Of a stretch of 64,000 bases of DNA, positions 28,088 to 38,229 are shown piece by piece (the stretch's first letter is position 1; each line of letters starts with the position of its first letter). Both the position numbers and the translations under genes were made by a program. The stretch is from Ehrlichia japonica (GTDB lineage: Bacteria; Pseudomonadota; Alphaproteobacteria; Rickettsiales; Anaplasmataceae), in the NCBI RefSeq assembly GCF_000632845.1, contig NZ_CP007474.1, positions 1 through 64,000 of the forward strand, read 5' to 3'. Below the pieces are notes generated by a model. It saw only the letters and a list, made by a program, of their open reading frames with translations, was not told the origin of the DNA and made no database searches.

Positions 28088-28866
28088 TTTGAATACCTAT
28101 TGTTTTTTTGTTTTCTTAGGATTTCTTTTGCTAAGTATATATATGCTTGAGAACCTGCACATTTAAAATCGTAAATGATAGCAGGTTTTCCATGAGATGG
28201 GGCTTCAGATAATCTTACATTTCTAGGAATAACTGTTTTGTATACAGACTCTTTCAAATATTTTCTAATGTCTTCTTCTACTTGTTCACTTAGCTTATTT
28301 CTTTTGTCATACATGGTTAAGATAATTCCTTCTATTGATAGAAATGGATTGAGATGTTTTTTTACTATTTCTATGGTTTTTATTAAGTGGCTAAGTCCTT
28401 CTAGGGCAAAGAATTCACATTGTAAAGGAATGATAATTGAATTTGCAGCTATTAATGCATTTACTGTTAGTAATCCTAAAGATGGGGGACAATCAATAAA
28501 AATATAATCGTATGAACTTTTTGCTTCATATAAAGACTTTTGTAGAATAAATTCTCTTTGCTGTACTTGTGTTAGCTCGATTTCTGCTGCAGATAAATCT
28601 ACTGTTGATGGTAGCAAATGTAAGTTTGGTATTTCAGTTTTTACAACAGCTGCTGATATAGATAAGTTATTAACTAATACTTCATATACTGTGTTTGTTC
28701 TTTGTTCATAGGTTATTCCAAATCCAGTGCTGCTATTGCCTTGAGGATCTAAATCTATTAGTAGAGTTTTTTTATTTACTATAGCAAAAGCTGTTGATAA
28801 ATTTATACTGGTTGTTGTTTTTCCTACACCACCTTTTTGATTTACTATTGCAAAAATTTTACTCAT
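28084..28866 (-). CDS. parA: Chromosome partitioning ATPase ParA
   Basis: Walker-type ATPase that moves ParB-parS complexes over the nucleoid. The 260-residue protein has the deviant Walker A KGGVGKTTTS at 11-20, LLIDLDPQGNSSTGFG, Walker B YDYIFIDCPPSLG and IIPLQCEFFALEGL. The C-terminal RNVRLSEAPSHGKPAI is the chromosomal ParA/Soj signature. parA and parB overlap by four bases and form an operon. Confidence 0.96.
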   Translation of the reverse strand: MSKIFAIVNQKGGVGKTTTSINLSTAFAIVNKKTLLIDLDPQGNSSTGFGITYEQRTNTVYEVLVNNLSISAAVVKTEIPNLHLLPSTVDLSAAEIELTQVQQREFILQKSLYEAKSSYDYIFIDCPPSLGLLTVNALIAANSIIIPLQCEFFALEGLSHLIKTIEIVKKHLNPFLSIEGIILTMYDKRNKLSEQVEEDIRKYLKESVYKTVIPRNVRLSEAPSHGKPAIIYDFKCAGSQAYIYLAKEILRKQKNNRYSK

Positions 28867-28969
28867 ATGAATAATTTACATGTTTTTCAAATTATATACA
28901 AGATCGGACTGGTGTCACTGAGTTTTTTATTCTTAAACATTGTAAATGGGAATATAGTGCGAACTTTAA

Positions 28970-29482
28970 TTATGAATTGATACTAATAGGGTTTTTTGTA
29001 GATTTTTTATTTGAGTAGTATGTTTCACGTGGAACATAAGGGTTTTTTATTCCTAGTTTATCTAGTAACTTAATTTCAATAGATTCCATTATGTATTGAT
29101 CTAGTGGTTCTTCATGATCATAATCTAAGATATGTAATAATCCATGAATAAGCATATGGGATGTATGGTGTTCTAACGGTATATTTAAATCGATGGATTC
29201 ACTTATAAGAATATCTAATGAAATAAAGATTTCTCCTAAATAACAATTCTTGTTTAATTTGTTATATGGGAATGATAACACATTTGTTGGTTTATCTTTT
29301 TTTCTGTATTCATAATTTAATTTTTGTAATAAGCTATTGTTTGCTAATACAACAGAAATTATAGGCTTGTATTCATAAATGTTTAAGTCCATTAGGGAGA
29401 TATTTATAATATTTTTAACAAAATTTTTTGGCTTATTTATTATGTTATACCATTTTCTGTAGTAAACATTGATTTCAATCAC
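28970..29482 (-). CDS. ybeY: Endoribonuclease YbeY (rRNA maturation factor)
   Basis: Metal-dependent RNase needed for 16S rRNA 3' processing and 70S quality control. The zinc site is intact: HGLLHILDYDHE with His113, His117 and His123 in the 170-residue product. KKDKPTNVLSFPY and LGEIFISLD are also conserved. The start is a GTG that overlaps the stop of the upstream EVE gene by four bases. The 3' end encodes VPRETYY across a parS-like sequence, so the DNA has a second probable function there. Confidence 0.93.
   Translation of the reverse strand: MIEINVYYRKWYNIINKPKNFVKNIINISLMDLNIYEYKPIISVVLANNSLLQKLNYEYRKKDKPTNVLSFPYNKLNKNCYLGEIFISLDILISESIDLNIPLEHHTSHMLIHGLLHILDYDHEEPLDQYIMESIEIKLLDKLGIKNPYVPRETYYSNKKSTKNPISINS
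29021..29036 (-). promoter_or_regulatory. parS-like centromere site inside ybeY
   Basis: The plus strand reads TGTTTCACGTGGAACA; the minus strand, TGTTCCACGTGAAACA, equals the B. subtilis parS consensus as I recall it. It is a near-perfect palindrome around CACGTG. It lies about 155 bases upstream of the parA start. I found no second copy in the window; other CACGTG occurrences lack the flanking half-sites. Confidence 0.85.
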
Positions 29483-29886
29483 AGGACAGTCTCACTTAAT
29501 TGTAAGATGCAATTCCACTCTTGTTCTGTTACTGGAGAAACTGATAGACGTGGTTGTTTTAGAATTAACATGTTTTTTAGTGTAGGGTTTAATTGTATAT
29601 CTTTCAAAAAAACGGTCTTATTTAATTTTGTATGTGTTTTGACTTCAACAACACCAAATTTATTATTTGTATCGGGCAGATAAAATTCTTTGTCTATGGA
29701 TACAATTCCTATTATTCCTTTTTCTTTTCCAGAATGGTAAAAAAAAGCAAGATCATTATACTTCATTGTTTTTAAATAATTTTGAGCTTGATAATTTAAC
29801 ACATTGTCCCATACAGTAACTTTATCATGTACCATATTATCCCATGAGAAATCATGTGGTTCTGTTTTTAAAAGCCAGTAGAACAT
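29479..29886 (-). CDS. EVE domain-containing protein
   Basis: 135-residue protein of the EVE (PUA-like) fold. It starts with FYWLLKTEPHDFSWDNM, contains WDNVLNYQAQNYLKTMKYNDLAFFYHSGKEKGIIGI, and ends with PRLSVSPVTEQEWNCIL, all typical of this small family. EVE domains are thought to bind modified bases in RNA or DNA; no function is proven for this subgroup. It lies six bases after ftsZ and overlaps ybeY by four, giving the unit ftsZ-EVE-ybeY. Confidence 0.9.
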   Translation of the reverse strand: MFYWLLKTEPHDFSWDNMVHDKVTVWDNVLNYQAQNYLKTMKYNDLAFFYHSGKEKGIIGIVSIDKEFYLPDTNNKFGVVEVKTHTKLNKTVFLKDIQLNPTLKNMLILKQPRLSVSPVTEQEWNCILQLSETVL

Positions 29887-29892
29887 TACACC

Positions 29893-31155
29893 TTATTTTT
29901 TTCTTAAAAAAGTTGGGATATTAAATGATTCCTCATCCCAATATTCGTTTTTATTAAACTGTATCTTATAATCTGACTCAGAAACTTTATTACTAGATTT
30001 TTGACTTTCTACTTTATGATCTTGTTTTTTGATATGACTTATAGAATTAATTATATCTTCTCCCGGATTACTTGGTTTGTAATAGGCAATTTCATTATCT
30101 AATGGGTTAAAAGGTTTATTTGATATTTCAGATATATCACTATGGGTTCCTTTGTCTTTAAATGTAGTTTTGTTTTGTATTACTACTTCTTCATTATCTA
30201 TTCCTGTTGCTAAAACAGATACTCTAATTTTTCCTTCACTTTCTTTGTTAAATGTTGATCCAAATATTATATTAGCGTGACTGTCTACTTCTTCCCTGAT
30301 ACGATTTGCAGCTGCATCGACTTCAAATAAAGTCATGTCTAACCCACCGGTTATATTGATTAATATACCTTTTGCTCCTTTCATTGAAATGTTATCCAAT
30401 AAAGGATTGGATATAGCTGCTTCAGCTGCTAATATGGCTCTGTTTTCTCCTTCAGCTTCTCCTGTACCCATCATAGCTTTACCCATTTCGCTCATTATTG
30501 CTCTAATATCAGCAAAATCTAAGTTAATGAGTCCTGGCATTACCATTAAATCAGTTATACCGCGGACTCCTGTATGTAATACAGTGTCTGCGAGCTTAAA
30601 TGCATCTGCAAATGTTGTTTTTTCATTGGCGATTCTGAATAAATTCTGATTAGGAATTACTATCAGGGTATCAACATATTTTTGTAACTCTTCTAATCCA
30701 AGTTCTGCTGTTCTCATCCGGTGCGCTCCTTCAAAATGAAAAGGCTTTGTAACAACTCCTATGGTGAGAATTTTATTTTCCTTGGCAACTCTGGCAATTA
30801 CAGGAGCTGCTCCTGTTCCTGTTCCACCACCCATTCCGGCAGTTATAAACAACATATTACTGTCTGAGATTTCTTCAATAATTTCATTTATTGATTCTTC
30901 TGCAGCACCTTTACCCACTTCTGGAAGTGATCCTGCCCCTAATCCTTTTGTTAAGTCAATACCTAGTTGAATTTTCTTTTCTGATAAAGAAAGTTCTAAT
31001 GCTTGTGCATCTGTATTAGCTACTACGAAATTAACGCCATGCAGATTAGATTGTATCATGTTATTAACAGCATTACCACCAGCGCCTCCTACACCAAAAA
31101 CTGTAATTCTTGGTTTTAGTAAAGATTGGTCTGGTAAACAAATATTTAAAGACAT
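29893..31155 (-). CDS. ftsZ: Cell division protein FtsZ
   Basis: Tubulin-like GTPase that forms the division ring. The start at ATG 31155 gives 420 residues ([10 protein letters not shown]); a GTG three codons earlier is the alternative. [14 protein letters not shown] opens the GTPase domain and the tubulin signature GGGTGTG is at 109-115. The synergy-loop region contains [25 protein letters not shown] hydrophilic linker leads to the conserved C-terminal tail [13 protein letters not shown]. Other dcw-cluster genes are absent, as usual in Rickettsiales. Confidence 0.96.
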   Translation of the reverse strand: MSLNICLPDQSLLKPRITVFGVGGAGGNAVNNMIQSNLHGVNFVVANTDAQALELSLSEKKIQLGIDLTKGLGAGSLPEVGKGAAEESINEIIEEISDSNMLFITAGMGGGTGTGAAPVIARVAKENKILTIGVVTKPFHFEGAHRMRTAELGLEELQKYVDTLIVIPNQNLFRIANEKTTFADAFKLADTVLHTGVRGITDLMVMPGLINLDFADIRAIMSEMGKAMMGTGEAEGENRAILAAEAAISNPLLDNISMKGAKGILINITGGLDMTLFEVDAAANRIREEVDSHANIIFGSTFNKESEGKIRVSVLATGIDNEEVVIQNKTTFKDKGTHSDISEISNKPFNPLDNEIAYYKPSNPGEDIINSISHIKKQDHKVESQKSSNKVSESDYKIQFNKNEYWDEESFNIPTFLRKK

Positions 31156-31164
31156 ACTGAGCAC

Positions 31165-31579
31165 ATAGTAAAGATAACTTAATATACTACGTCAATAAAA
31201 TAATGCAAATAATTTGATAAATATAGAATAAATTAAGTATGTATATTAACTAATAATAAATTTATGACATTACATGTTTGTATTGATATTAATCATTTAA
31301 AAGTGTTTCTACATAAATTAATTGTGCAATGAAAAACTGAATTTTAGTTGAAAATTGTGATATAGGAAAACTAAGATTGTAAAAAAGTATTCTAAATGTA
31401 TTACCATGTTAATATTATGTGAATTCAATTAACAAGAAGATATCATCTATGGAATGTATAAAAAATTCGGAATGCATGAATAAATGCATTTTTATGATTA
31501 ATAAAATAAATATTTATATTAATTTTCTTAATTATAGTGTATTATTTTTTAAGTTATATTAATAAACAGAGGTTTTATT
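31165..31579. other. Divergent intergenic region upstream of ftsZ and a hypothetical gene
   Basis: 415 AT-rich bases. The only visible structure is an inverted repeat AATGCAT/ATGCATT at 31471-31477 and 31484-31490, followed by TTTT, about 90 bases before the gene at 31580. No gene is visible. Confidence 0.4.
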
Positions 31580-32092
31580 ATGGAGACAAGTAATAATTTT
31601 TTTGATGTTGACTTTTTTATTCAGCAAAATTGTCATTCTAATGTTGATATTTATCATGGTAGGATATATCTCAATGATCCAGAAGATAGTTATTATGCTA
31701 GTGGAGATATTGTTAATGATTTGACAGGAGAGAAAGGTACATTAAATATAATAAATCATATTATGACTGGATATTATGAGAAATGTAGTTTGAACATTAC
31801 TCTTGAACATTATGATCCTGTTAAAGATGTTAACAATACTACATCATTTGATAAGATTTTCCTGGTGTCTATATTAAATGGAATGGATATGGCTTACTTA
31901 ATTGAGGAACATAGTCTAATATTAATGGATCCGTCGAGAGTAGAAGTTAGTAATGAACCTGCTATGGCTGCTCTTGTATATAGAAGTGAAGGTGACAATA
32001 GAGGTCTTAATTTTGTGAATATGGTTAGAGATATTTTTTATCAAGATGAAGGTGTTGAATTAATGAGAAGAGGTGCCTATCTTGATATGTAA
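31580..32092 (+). CDS. Hypothetical protein, lineage-restricted
   Basis: I do not recognise a family. The 170-residue product is acidic, has no signal peptide or membrane helix, and is rich in Asp, Asn and Tyr. An AGAGG ribosome binding site supports the ATG. The pattern in its second half (LIEEHSLILMDPSRVEVS) faintly resembles segments of the two small proteins on the other side of secA. It stands alone between ftsZ and secA and points the opposite way to both. Confidence 0.65.
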   Translation: METSNNFFDVDFFIQQNCHSNVDIYHGRIYLNDPEDSYYASGDIVNDLTGEKGTLNIINHIMTGYYEKCSLNITLEHYDPVKDVNNTTSFDKIFLVSILNGMDMAYLIEEHSLILMDPSRVEVSNEPAMAALVYRSEGDNRGLNFVNMVRDIFYQDEGVELMRRGAYLDM

Positions 32093-32518
32093 GTTTTTAT
32101 TTAAAATAAATGCTGAGAATATGAGTTATTAATTGTGTGTATAGCTTGTTATGTTGATAACTTAAGCACAGTTTTTTTGTTGCTTATGTTGATACATTAT
32201 ACTTGTTACAGTAGTTTGTATTCAATGTGGTAGTGTTGTGTACTACATAAGTAAAAGTGATTTTGAAAGGGTTTTGTGTAGGTGCGTATTGTTCATCTAC
32301 TGAAGTAGCAGTAGTGCGATTTCTGTTTTGATACGAAAGTGCCAGATACGTACCTTAATTGGTATTTTTATAACTTTATAAAATCGAAAAGGTTTTTGAG
32401 CTTATATAACCATGGTATAATTTAGCTCTGGTTTTCTTTTAATTAAAAGTTTTGAAATTTGTAATCTTCAAAATAGTCAAGCAATTATTTTTGTCAACAA
32501 TATATAAGCAGGTTAACA
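32093..32518. other. Convergent intergenic region before secA
   Basis: 426 bases with no gene. Weak stem-loops are possible: TAAGCA...TGCTTA flanking a T7 run near 32163-32190, and CTACTG/CAGTAG near 32298-32315. Either could help termination of the upstream gene; neither is strong. Confidence 0.35.
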
Positions 32519-35107
32519 TTAAGTACCGTGGCAATGTTTGAATTTTTTTCCTGATCCACAAGGGCATTTTTCATTACGTGAAATTTTAGAATGATTAATG
32601 TTATATTCTGTTTTTTGTATATCACTTAACTCTATATCAAATTTTAAGTAAGATAGTCTCTGTATTATTAATTCATAGAACTTGCTCATCATATTCTCAA
32701 GCATAGAAAATGCTTCGGCTTTAAACTCGTTTAGTGGATCTTTTTGTGCTATAGATCTTAAATTTATTCCACATTTTAGACTATCCAGCGCAGCAAGGTG
32801 ATCTCTCCATAGGTAATCCAATGACATTATCATGACTTTTTTTACTATATGATCCCATGCCTTTTGATCTTTAGATGTTAATTCTTCTATTTTTTGAGCG
32901 AAATGTTCGTCGACGATTTTGTTTAGATATTCTAAAACTTTGTCTATACTTTCGAAATCACTGATAATTCTATAATCCAGAGTGATATTGTATATTCTTG
33001 TAAATTCAGATGATAGCGCTTTATATGTATCGTCATCTAAGTTATAATACTTGTCATGGATTGTATTGTTGATTATATCTCTGTTAAGATCTCTATATAT
33101 AATTGAAATATCATAAGAATCATTATCTAAAATTTGATTTCTTTGCTCAAAAACAACTTTTCTTTGTTCGTTTATTACGTTATCAAATTTTAATAAAGAC
33201 TTTCTAATATCATAGTTTCTTGATTCAACTTTATATTGTGCTTTTTCAATAGATCTGCTTATCAGTGTATGTTGAATAGCTTCATCTTTTTTCATGCCTA
33301 GCTTTTGGAGCACTCCCTTTATCTTATCTGATCCAAATATTCTTAGTAAATCATCATCTAATGATAAGAAAAATTTAGATAACCCTGGGTCTCCTTGTCT
33401 ACCAGATCTTCCTCTTAATTGGTTGTCAATTCTTCTGCTCTCATGACGTTCTGTACCAATTACACACAATCCCCCAGCTTGTATTGCTAGTTCTTTATCT
33501 TTTTTTACTTTTTCTGCAAGTTGTTTATATTTTATTTCTATTGCTTCTTTATCTGTAGTATTAGCAAGGGCTGTTTTTGCTAACATTTTTAGATTTCCTC
33601 CGAGCTGTATATCTGTCCCTCTACCAGCCATGTTTGTAGCAATAGTAATTGTTCCAGGTATTCCAGCCTGTGCTATTATATATGCTTCTTGTTCATGATA
33701 ACGTGCATTTAATACGGAATGTTTTAATTTATTTTTTGTTAGTAACTTAGATAGCATTTCCGATTTCTCAATGCTTACTGTTCCTACTAGTACAGGTTGC
33801 AGTTTATGATGACATTCTGAAATGAATTTTATAACAGCATTGAATTTTTCTTCTTCTGTATAATATATATCGTCGTTTAAATCTATTCTTTGAACAGGTA
33901 TATTTGTTGGAATTTGTACAACTCGTAAATTATATATTCCCAAGAATTCTTCTGATTCAGTTATTGCTGTGCCAGTCATGCCAGAGAGTTTTGTGTACAT
34001 TCTGAAGTAATTTTGAAATGTAGTAGAAGCCAATGTTTGATTTTCACTGTTGATATTTAGCTTTTCTTTTGCTTCAAGTGCTTGATGTAATCCATCTGAA
34101 TATCTTCTTCCATCCATCATGCGACCTGTAAACTCATCTATGATTACTATGTTGCCATTTTTGATTATGTAATCCTTATCTAAGGTGAACATTTTGTGTG
34201 CACGTAATGCTTGAGTAATATAGTGCATAATTATAATGTTATCGATGTCATACAAGGATGTATTAGAAGAAATAAGATTATGTTGAGTTAATAAATTTTC
34301 AATTTTTATTATTCCAGCTTCAGTTAGGAAAATATTTTTACTTTTTTCTTCTAGCTCATAATCTTCTTCTGTTAATTCATATATCAAATTGTCTATTTTT
34401 TTGTACATTTTAATATCTTGGTCGACTTGTCCAGAAATTATTAAAGGAGTTCTTGCTTCATCTATTAATATTGAGTCAACTTCATCGACTATTGCATAAT
34501 TAAATCCTCTTTGTACCATGTCTTTTTTAGAGAATTTCATGTTATCACGTAGATAATCAAACCCTAAGTTATTGTTTGTTGAATATAATACGTCACAGTT
34601 ATAGGCGTTTTTTCTTTCTAAGTCGTTCGTATCAGTTAATATACAGCCAACTGTTATTCCTAATGCATTATATAATTCTCCCATCCAGTCAGCGTCACGT
34701 TTTGCTAAATAATCGTTTACTGTTACTATATGAACTCCTTTTTCTTCTAATGCATTTAAATATGCAGCTAGTGTTGCTACTAAAGTTTTTCCTTCACCCG
34801 TTTTCATTTCGGATATCATTCCTTTATGCAAGACTATTCCACCTATGAGCTGTACATCAAAATGCCTCATATTTAGTACTCTTCTTGATGCTTCTCTTAC
34901 CACAGCAAAGGCTGGTACTAAGATGTCATCTAAAGTTTTCCCATTTTTAAGTTCTTCCTTGAACTCTATAGTTTTATATTTTAATGCTTCATTAGAGAGA
35001 AGTTGAATTTCATGTTCTATTGCATTTATATCCTGAACTATTTTATGAAATGATTTTATTACCCTGCTATTTGTCGAGCCAAATATTTTGTGTGCAATAC
35101 TAAGCAT
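32519..35107 (-). CDS. secA: Preprotein translocase ATPase SecA
   Basis: Motor ATPase driving Sec-dependent export, the route for the signal-peptide-bearing OMP-1 proteins encoded next door. The 862-residue protein has Walker A MKTGEGKT at 101-108, [30 protein letters not shown], and the helicase motifs GTDIQLGG and [21 protein letters not shown]. The C-terminal zinc-binding tail [14 protein letters not shown] is intact. In Ehrlichia secA marks one boundary of the omp-1 locus. Confidence 0.97.
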   Translation of the reverse strand: MLSIAHKIFGSTNSRVIKSFHKIVQDINAIEHEIQLLSNEALKYKTIEFKEELKNGKTLDDILVPAFAVVREASRRVLNMRHFDVQLIGGIVLHKGMISEMKTGEGKTLVATLAAYLNALEEKGVHIVTVNDYLAKRDADWMGELYNALGITVGCILTDTNDLERKNAYNCDVLYSTNNNLGFDYLRDNMKFSKKDMVQRGFNYAIVDEVDSILIDEARTPLIISGQVDQDIKMYKKIDNLIYELTEEDYELEEKSKNIFLTEAGIIKIENLLTQHNLISSNTSLYDIDNIIIMHYITQALRAHKMFTLDKDYIIKNGNIVIIDEFTGRMMDGRRYSDGLHQALEAKEKLNINSENQTLASTTFQNYFRMYTKLSGMTGTAITESEEFLGIYNLRVVQIPTNIPVQRIDLNDDIYYTEEEKFNAVIKFISECHHKLQPVLVGTVSIEKSEMLSKLLTKNKLKHSVLNARYHEQEAYIIAQAGIPGTITIATNMAGRGTDIQLGGNLKMLAKTALANTTDKEAIEIKYKQLAEKVKKDKELAIQAGGLCVIGTERHESRRIDNQLRGRSGRQGDPGLSKFFLSLDDDLLRIFGSDKIKGVLQKLGMKKDEAIQHTLISRSIEKAQYKVESRNYDIRKSLLKFDNVINEQRKVVFEQRNQILDNDSYDISIIYRDLNRDIINNTIHDKYYNLDDDTYKALSSEFTRIYNITLDYRIISDFESIDKVLEYLNKIVDEHFAQKIEELTSKDQKAWDHIVKKVMIMSLDYLWRDHLAALDSLKCGINLRSIAQKDPLNEFKAEAFSMLENMMSKFYELIIQRLSYLKFDIELSDIQKTEYNINHSKISRNEKCPCGSGKKFKHCHGT

Positions 35108-35518
35108 AATTAAATTAATATTTAATTTATTAGGTTGTGAATTATATGGCTAAATAAGGCAAAAGTACAATAAAATTAGCAACAGGTTGCGTAAATGTTT
35201 TTTGTATTTCATGTGCTGTAAAGAATTATGTATAACGTAATAGTTTTCATACGTTTAATTATATATATTTAAATATGTATAAATGAATGACTAGTACTTA
35301 ATTGCATAATGTATTTATAACCCAGTATTAAAAAGCTTTTTTTAGAAAGGTATCATAGTATATGTAAAAGCTAGTTTTTTGTATAAAATAACCCAACATA
35401 CTTTAAGACATCACTAACTGTGAAACGGATGCTTACGAAAGGTAAGCATCCGCTTTACTAGCATTCAACACTAATTAACTTACCTTTAATAAAAAAACAA
35501 AAGCATTTAGAAAAGATA
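35108..35518. other. Intergenic region upstream of secA
   Basis: 411 bases between secA and the small gene read towards it. It contains the strong hairpin at 35426-35452 (listed separately) and AT-rich sequence where the secA promoter should be. Confidence 0.45.
35426..35452 (-). terminator. Perfect 11-bp hairpin, possible terminator
   Basis: CGGATGCTTAC (35426-35436) and GTAAGCATCCG (35442-35452) are exact reverse complements around the loop GAAAG. This is the most stable short hairpin I see in this AT-rich window. It lies 67 bases downstream of the gene ending at 35519. On the minus strand it is followed only by TTTCAC, so a classical U-tract is lacking. A regulatory or small-RNA role is also possible. 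Confidence 0.55.
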
Positions 35519-35911
35519 TTACTGTTGATTTTGTGTTACTTCATCATTATCAGCAGGTTTCTCATTTTCTCCCGGCTTCTTTGAACTATGTAATGACACT
35601 GTAATGTTTTCATCCCCAAAAGTAATGTTATTTCCTTCAAAATGAAGTACTGCTTCTCCAGTGAATGAATGTAAAACAGGAAGTTCTGGATGAATTACAC
35701 ATTGTTCGAATAAGTAATGAGCAACATAATGATTTTCTAAATCATCATCATTTCTCAATATATCTCCGGAGAAATGACCAAAAGTTCCAACACCAGCTTG
35801 TAGCTTAAGCCCAGCGTCGAAGCTCCCTTCATTATCCACGATAACTTGCCCTGCATACTCTGTTCCGTTTGCATTAATGTGAACGTCGAATTCATTACCA
35901 AAAATATCCAT
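35519..35911 (-). CDS. Hypothetical small acidic protein, lineage-restricted
   Basis: Unrecognised 130-residue protein without signal peptide or membrane segment. Alternating hydrophobic residues (FDVHINANGTEYAGQV, GEAVLHFEGNNITFG, ENITVSL) suggest a beta-rich fold. The C-terminal 20 residues are charged and low in complexity (KKPGENEKPADNDEVTQ). TAGG upstream of the ATG can serve as ribosome binding site. It is the same length as the product of the gene at 36390 and may be distantly related to it. Confidence 0.65.
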   Translation of the reverse strand: MDIFGNEFDVHINANGTEYAGQVIVDNEGSFDAGLKLQAGVGTFGHFSGDILRNDDDLENHYVAHYLFEQCVIHPELPVLHSFTGEAVLHFEGNNITFGDENITVSLHSSKKPGENEKPADNDEVTQNQQ

Positions 35912-36389
35912 TATGGCCTACCTAAATTTATTAATAATCATATTATATCTTATGAGGATAATAAAACAATATGTTTTGTTTGATATTAAAAACAAGTTAT
36001 CAAAGATCCTAATTTTTTTCTTTGACATCAAAAAATAATATGTATTTTAATTTACTTAAGATGTTCTATATTTAAATTTTTAAGTATAAGTGTATTCTAT
36101 ACTACGTAACTAGTGAAAACTAGAATAGAAATAATTATATAATTTTGAAATAACAGAAGCTAGATTTTGTCTGTAAGTGAATTTAATGTCAGTATTGTGG
36201 TTCAACTTAATTACCGTACCTGCTTTCAGCCCGCTGTACTGACTATATATACAATATATTTTATATGTTAAGGGTAAAATTTATAGCTATAAAACTCAGC
36301 ACTTTCACTGTGCTGTATTGAATTGGTAAACTTTTTTACCAACAACAAAAGGCATAGGCCAGTTTTTTATACATAAAAGAATATGTTGG
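35912..36389. other. Intergenic region between two small genes
   Basis: 478 bases. Next to the stop of the gene at 36390 are two hairpins (36297-36342, listed separately). The remainder is AT-rich without a visible gene. Confidence 0.4.
36297..36342 (-). terminator. Two adjacent hairpins, probable terminator
   Basis: On the minus strand, downstream of the gene ending at 36390, TTGGTAAA/TTTACCAA (36323-36342, 8 bp, loop of 4) comes first. CAGCAC/GTGCTG (36297-36315, 6 bp, loop of 7) follows and is succeeded by GAGTTTTAT. The T4 after the second stem makes a weak intrinsic terminator. Confidence 0.5.
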
Positions 36390-36782
36390 TTATTCTATAG
36401 AATGGTTTTTATGTATTACCTTTATAGAATTTAAACATGAACTTATCATATCCTCGTTTAGTACTATAGAAGTATCACCTTTATTAAAAACCAAGGCATG
36501 ATTTTCTTGATCAAAATTAACTACAAATTGTTCTGTTATTAATTTTAATAAATTTTGCTCAGCATTGTTTTTATGTTGTTCAAATGTGAAGTTAACAATG
36601 TATTGATTATTTATGGATGTGGGAGATAGTGTAACTAGAAACTTAGAAATACAATTGTCGTTAAAAATATAACTGTTATTAGGCAAACTGGTTAAACTAG
36701 AAGCACTAGAAGCATGAAACGTGCTATTATCTATAGGATCTACTGAGATTTTTGTTTCATGGTAAAGTTCTGAGTCGTTCAT
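36390..36782 (-). CDS. Hypothetical small protein, lineage-restricted
   Basis: Unrecognised. I choose the ATG at 36782 (130 residues, MNDSELYHETKIS) because TTAGG lies eight bases before it; an in-frame start at 36845 would add 21 residues without support. There is no signal peptide. The second half (EQFVVNFDQENHALVFNKGDTSIVL) recalls EAVLHFEGNNITFGDENITVSL in the neighbouring 130-residue protein. This hints that both descend from one gene. Confidence 0.6.
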   Translation of the reverse strand: MNDSELYHETKISVDPIDNSTFHASSASSLTSLPNNSYIFNDNCISKFLVTLSPTSINNQYIVNFTFEQHKNNAEQNLLKLITEQFVVNFDQENHALVFNKGDTSIVLNEDMISSCLNSIKVIHKNHSIE

Positions 36783-36845
36783 TATTATACCTAACATGCA
36801 AATGAATTGTGTATATAATCTATAACAATTAGTATATGAAAACAA

Positions 36846-38229
36846 TATATCTTCTGGTTTTTTTTATTGCAGGATTGCACTATTATTCTATAAACATTAA
36901 ATTATGTAAGTCTTATAATAAGAGTCATATTTAGTTTTGAATTTCTGATAGTTTTTTACAGGGTATTGCCAAACTAAATAGGACAAAATGTTTACAGTAG
37001 GGTTGTAATAATTTATGAGTTTCAGTATCAACTGCAATGTAGTTTTATGTGTTTGTAATATGGCTTAAACTGGTCAATTTGATGAATGTTTCGTATATAA
37101 ATTTTCTATTCTATAATTTTAATCATATGTAATGATTGTTCATGTTATGTACAAATTAAGAAATATATTGGTTAGGTGTATATAAATAAGTTTGTTTTTA
37201 TTTAAATTGTTAATGTTTGTATTGTACAGTATTAGTTATTATTACTGCTAGATAAGTTAATTTATGAAGTATAGAATTGTAAAAACTTTGATAATAATAT
37301 TAATACCTTCTTATTATTTCTCATGTTTATTGGATATATTAAGTATTTTTCCAGCAGATCAAGTCCTATCTTTTTGCGTATTTCATGTAGATTAAATGCT
37401 TCTTTTTAACATATTAAGGATTTTTTTGTAAGTGAAAACATATATGATAATAAGTATAGAAATTGATAGAGTTGTATGTATGTGGGAAGGAGTAAAGAAT
37501 AGTATTTTTTAAATATTGGCAAAGATTTTAATGGTTTTTCTCAGATAGGTATGTTTTAAAATATAACGACAATGTTTTTTTAGTTATCTTTTTGTATTAG
37601 AATATTTATTTGAAATTTAACAATTAGGACTTGAAGAAGCTTGATATTGTAGATATATAGGGGACATTTGACGAACGATAATAAACATTGCTTAGTAAAA
37701 GCTAGATGTGTGAAATAGGATATTATCTTACACTATGATAAATATTTATTACGATTTTTACAATATGTAATGCTAGTATTATTTCCTCGTCTTGTATGGT
37801 TATCGGAGAAGATGTTATTAAAATTTTTGACTTAATAAGATGTAGACTTTCTTTTACGGCAAAATGGGAATCAATTACTTAAGTATCTCAGTATATTTAT
37901 TAATCTATACGTGGAATGGTTTGTAGTGGAATGATATTCTCTGATGTAATATTCCATAAGCTTCTTTTCTATTTTCTCTTAATGTTTGAGTAGTAGCCAA
38001 GTTAGATTAAGGTATTTTTTGTAAGATTTATCAAAACAGGTAGGGAATTTACATATAATTGGTTACTAATTAAGAAGTGAAGTCCTACATTGCTATTTAT
38101 ATAATAAGTGTTCTTTTTTATGGTTTATAATATTTGTATAGTGCAAATAGAATTATGTACAATTGCTTGACTTGGCATGGTTTGTCATAGTAAATTACCA
38201 TAGTTTACCTTGTTATTAATGGATTTAAA
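36846..38229. other. 1.4-kb region without a recognisable gene
   Basis: No open frame of convincing length, ribosome binding site or coding pattern on either strand. Stops occur frequently in all frames. It could be the remains of lost genes at the locus edge, but I could not align it by eye with an OMP-1 paralog. The promoter of paralog 1 lies at its right end. Confidence 0.45.
38167..38196 (+). promoter_or_regulatory. Probable promoter of OMP-1 paralog 1
   Basis: TTGACT (38167-38172) and TAAATT (38191-38196) with an 18-base spacer, 34 bases before the start codon. The -35 element with its following TGG is the same as in the putative promoter of paralog 25 at the other end of the locus. Confidence 0.45.
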
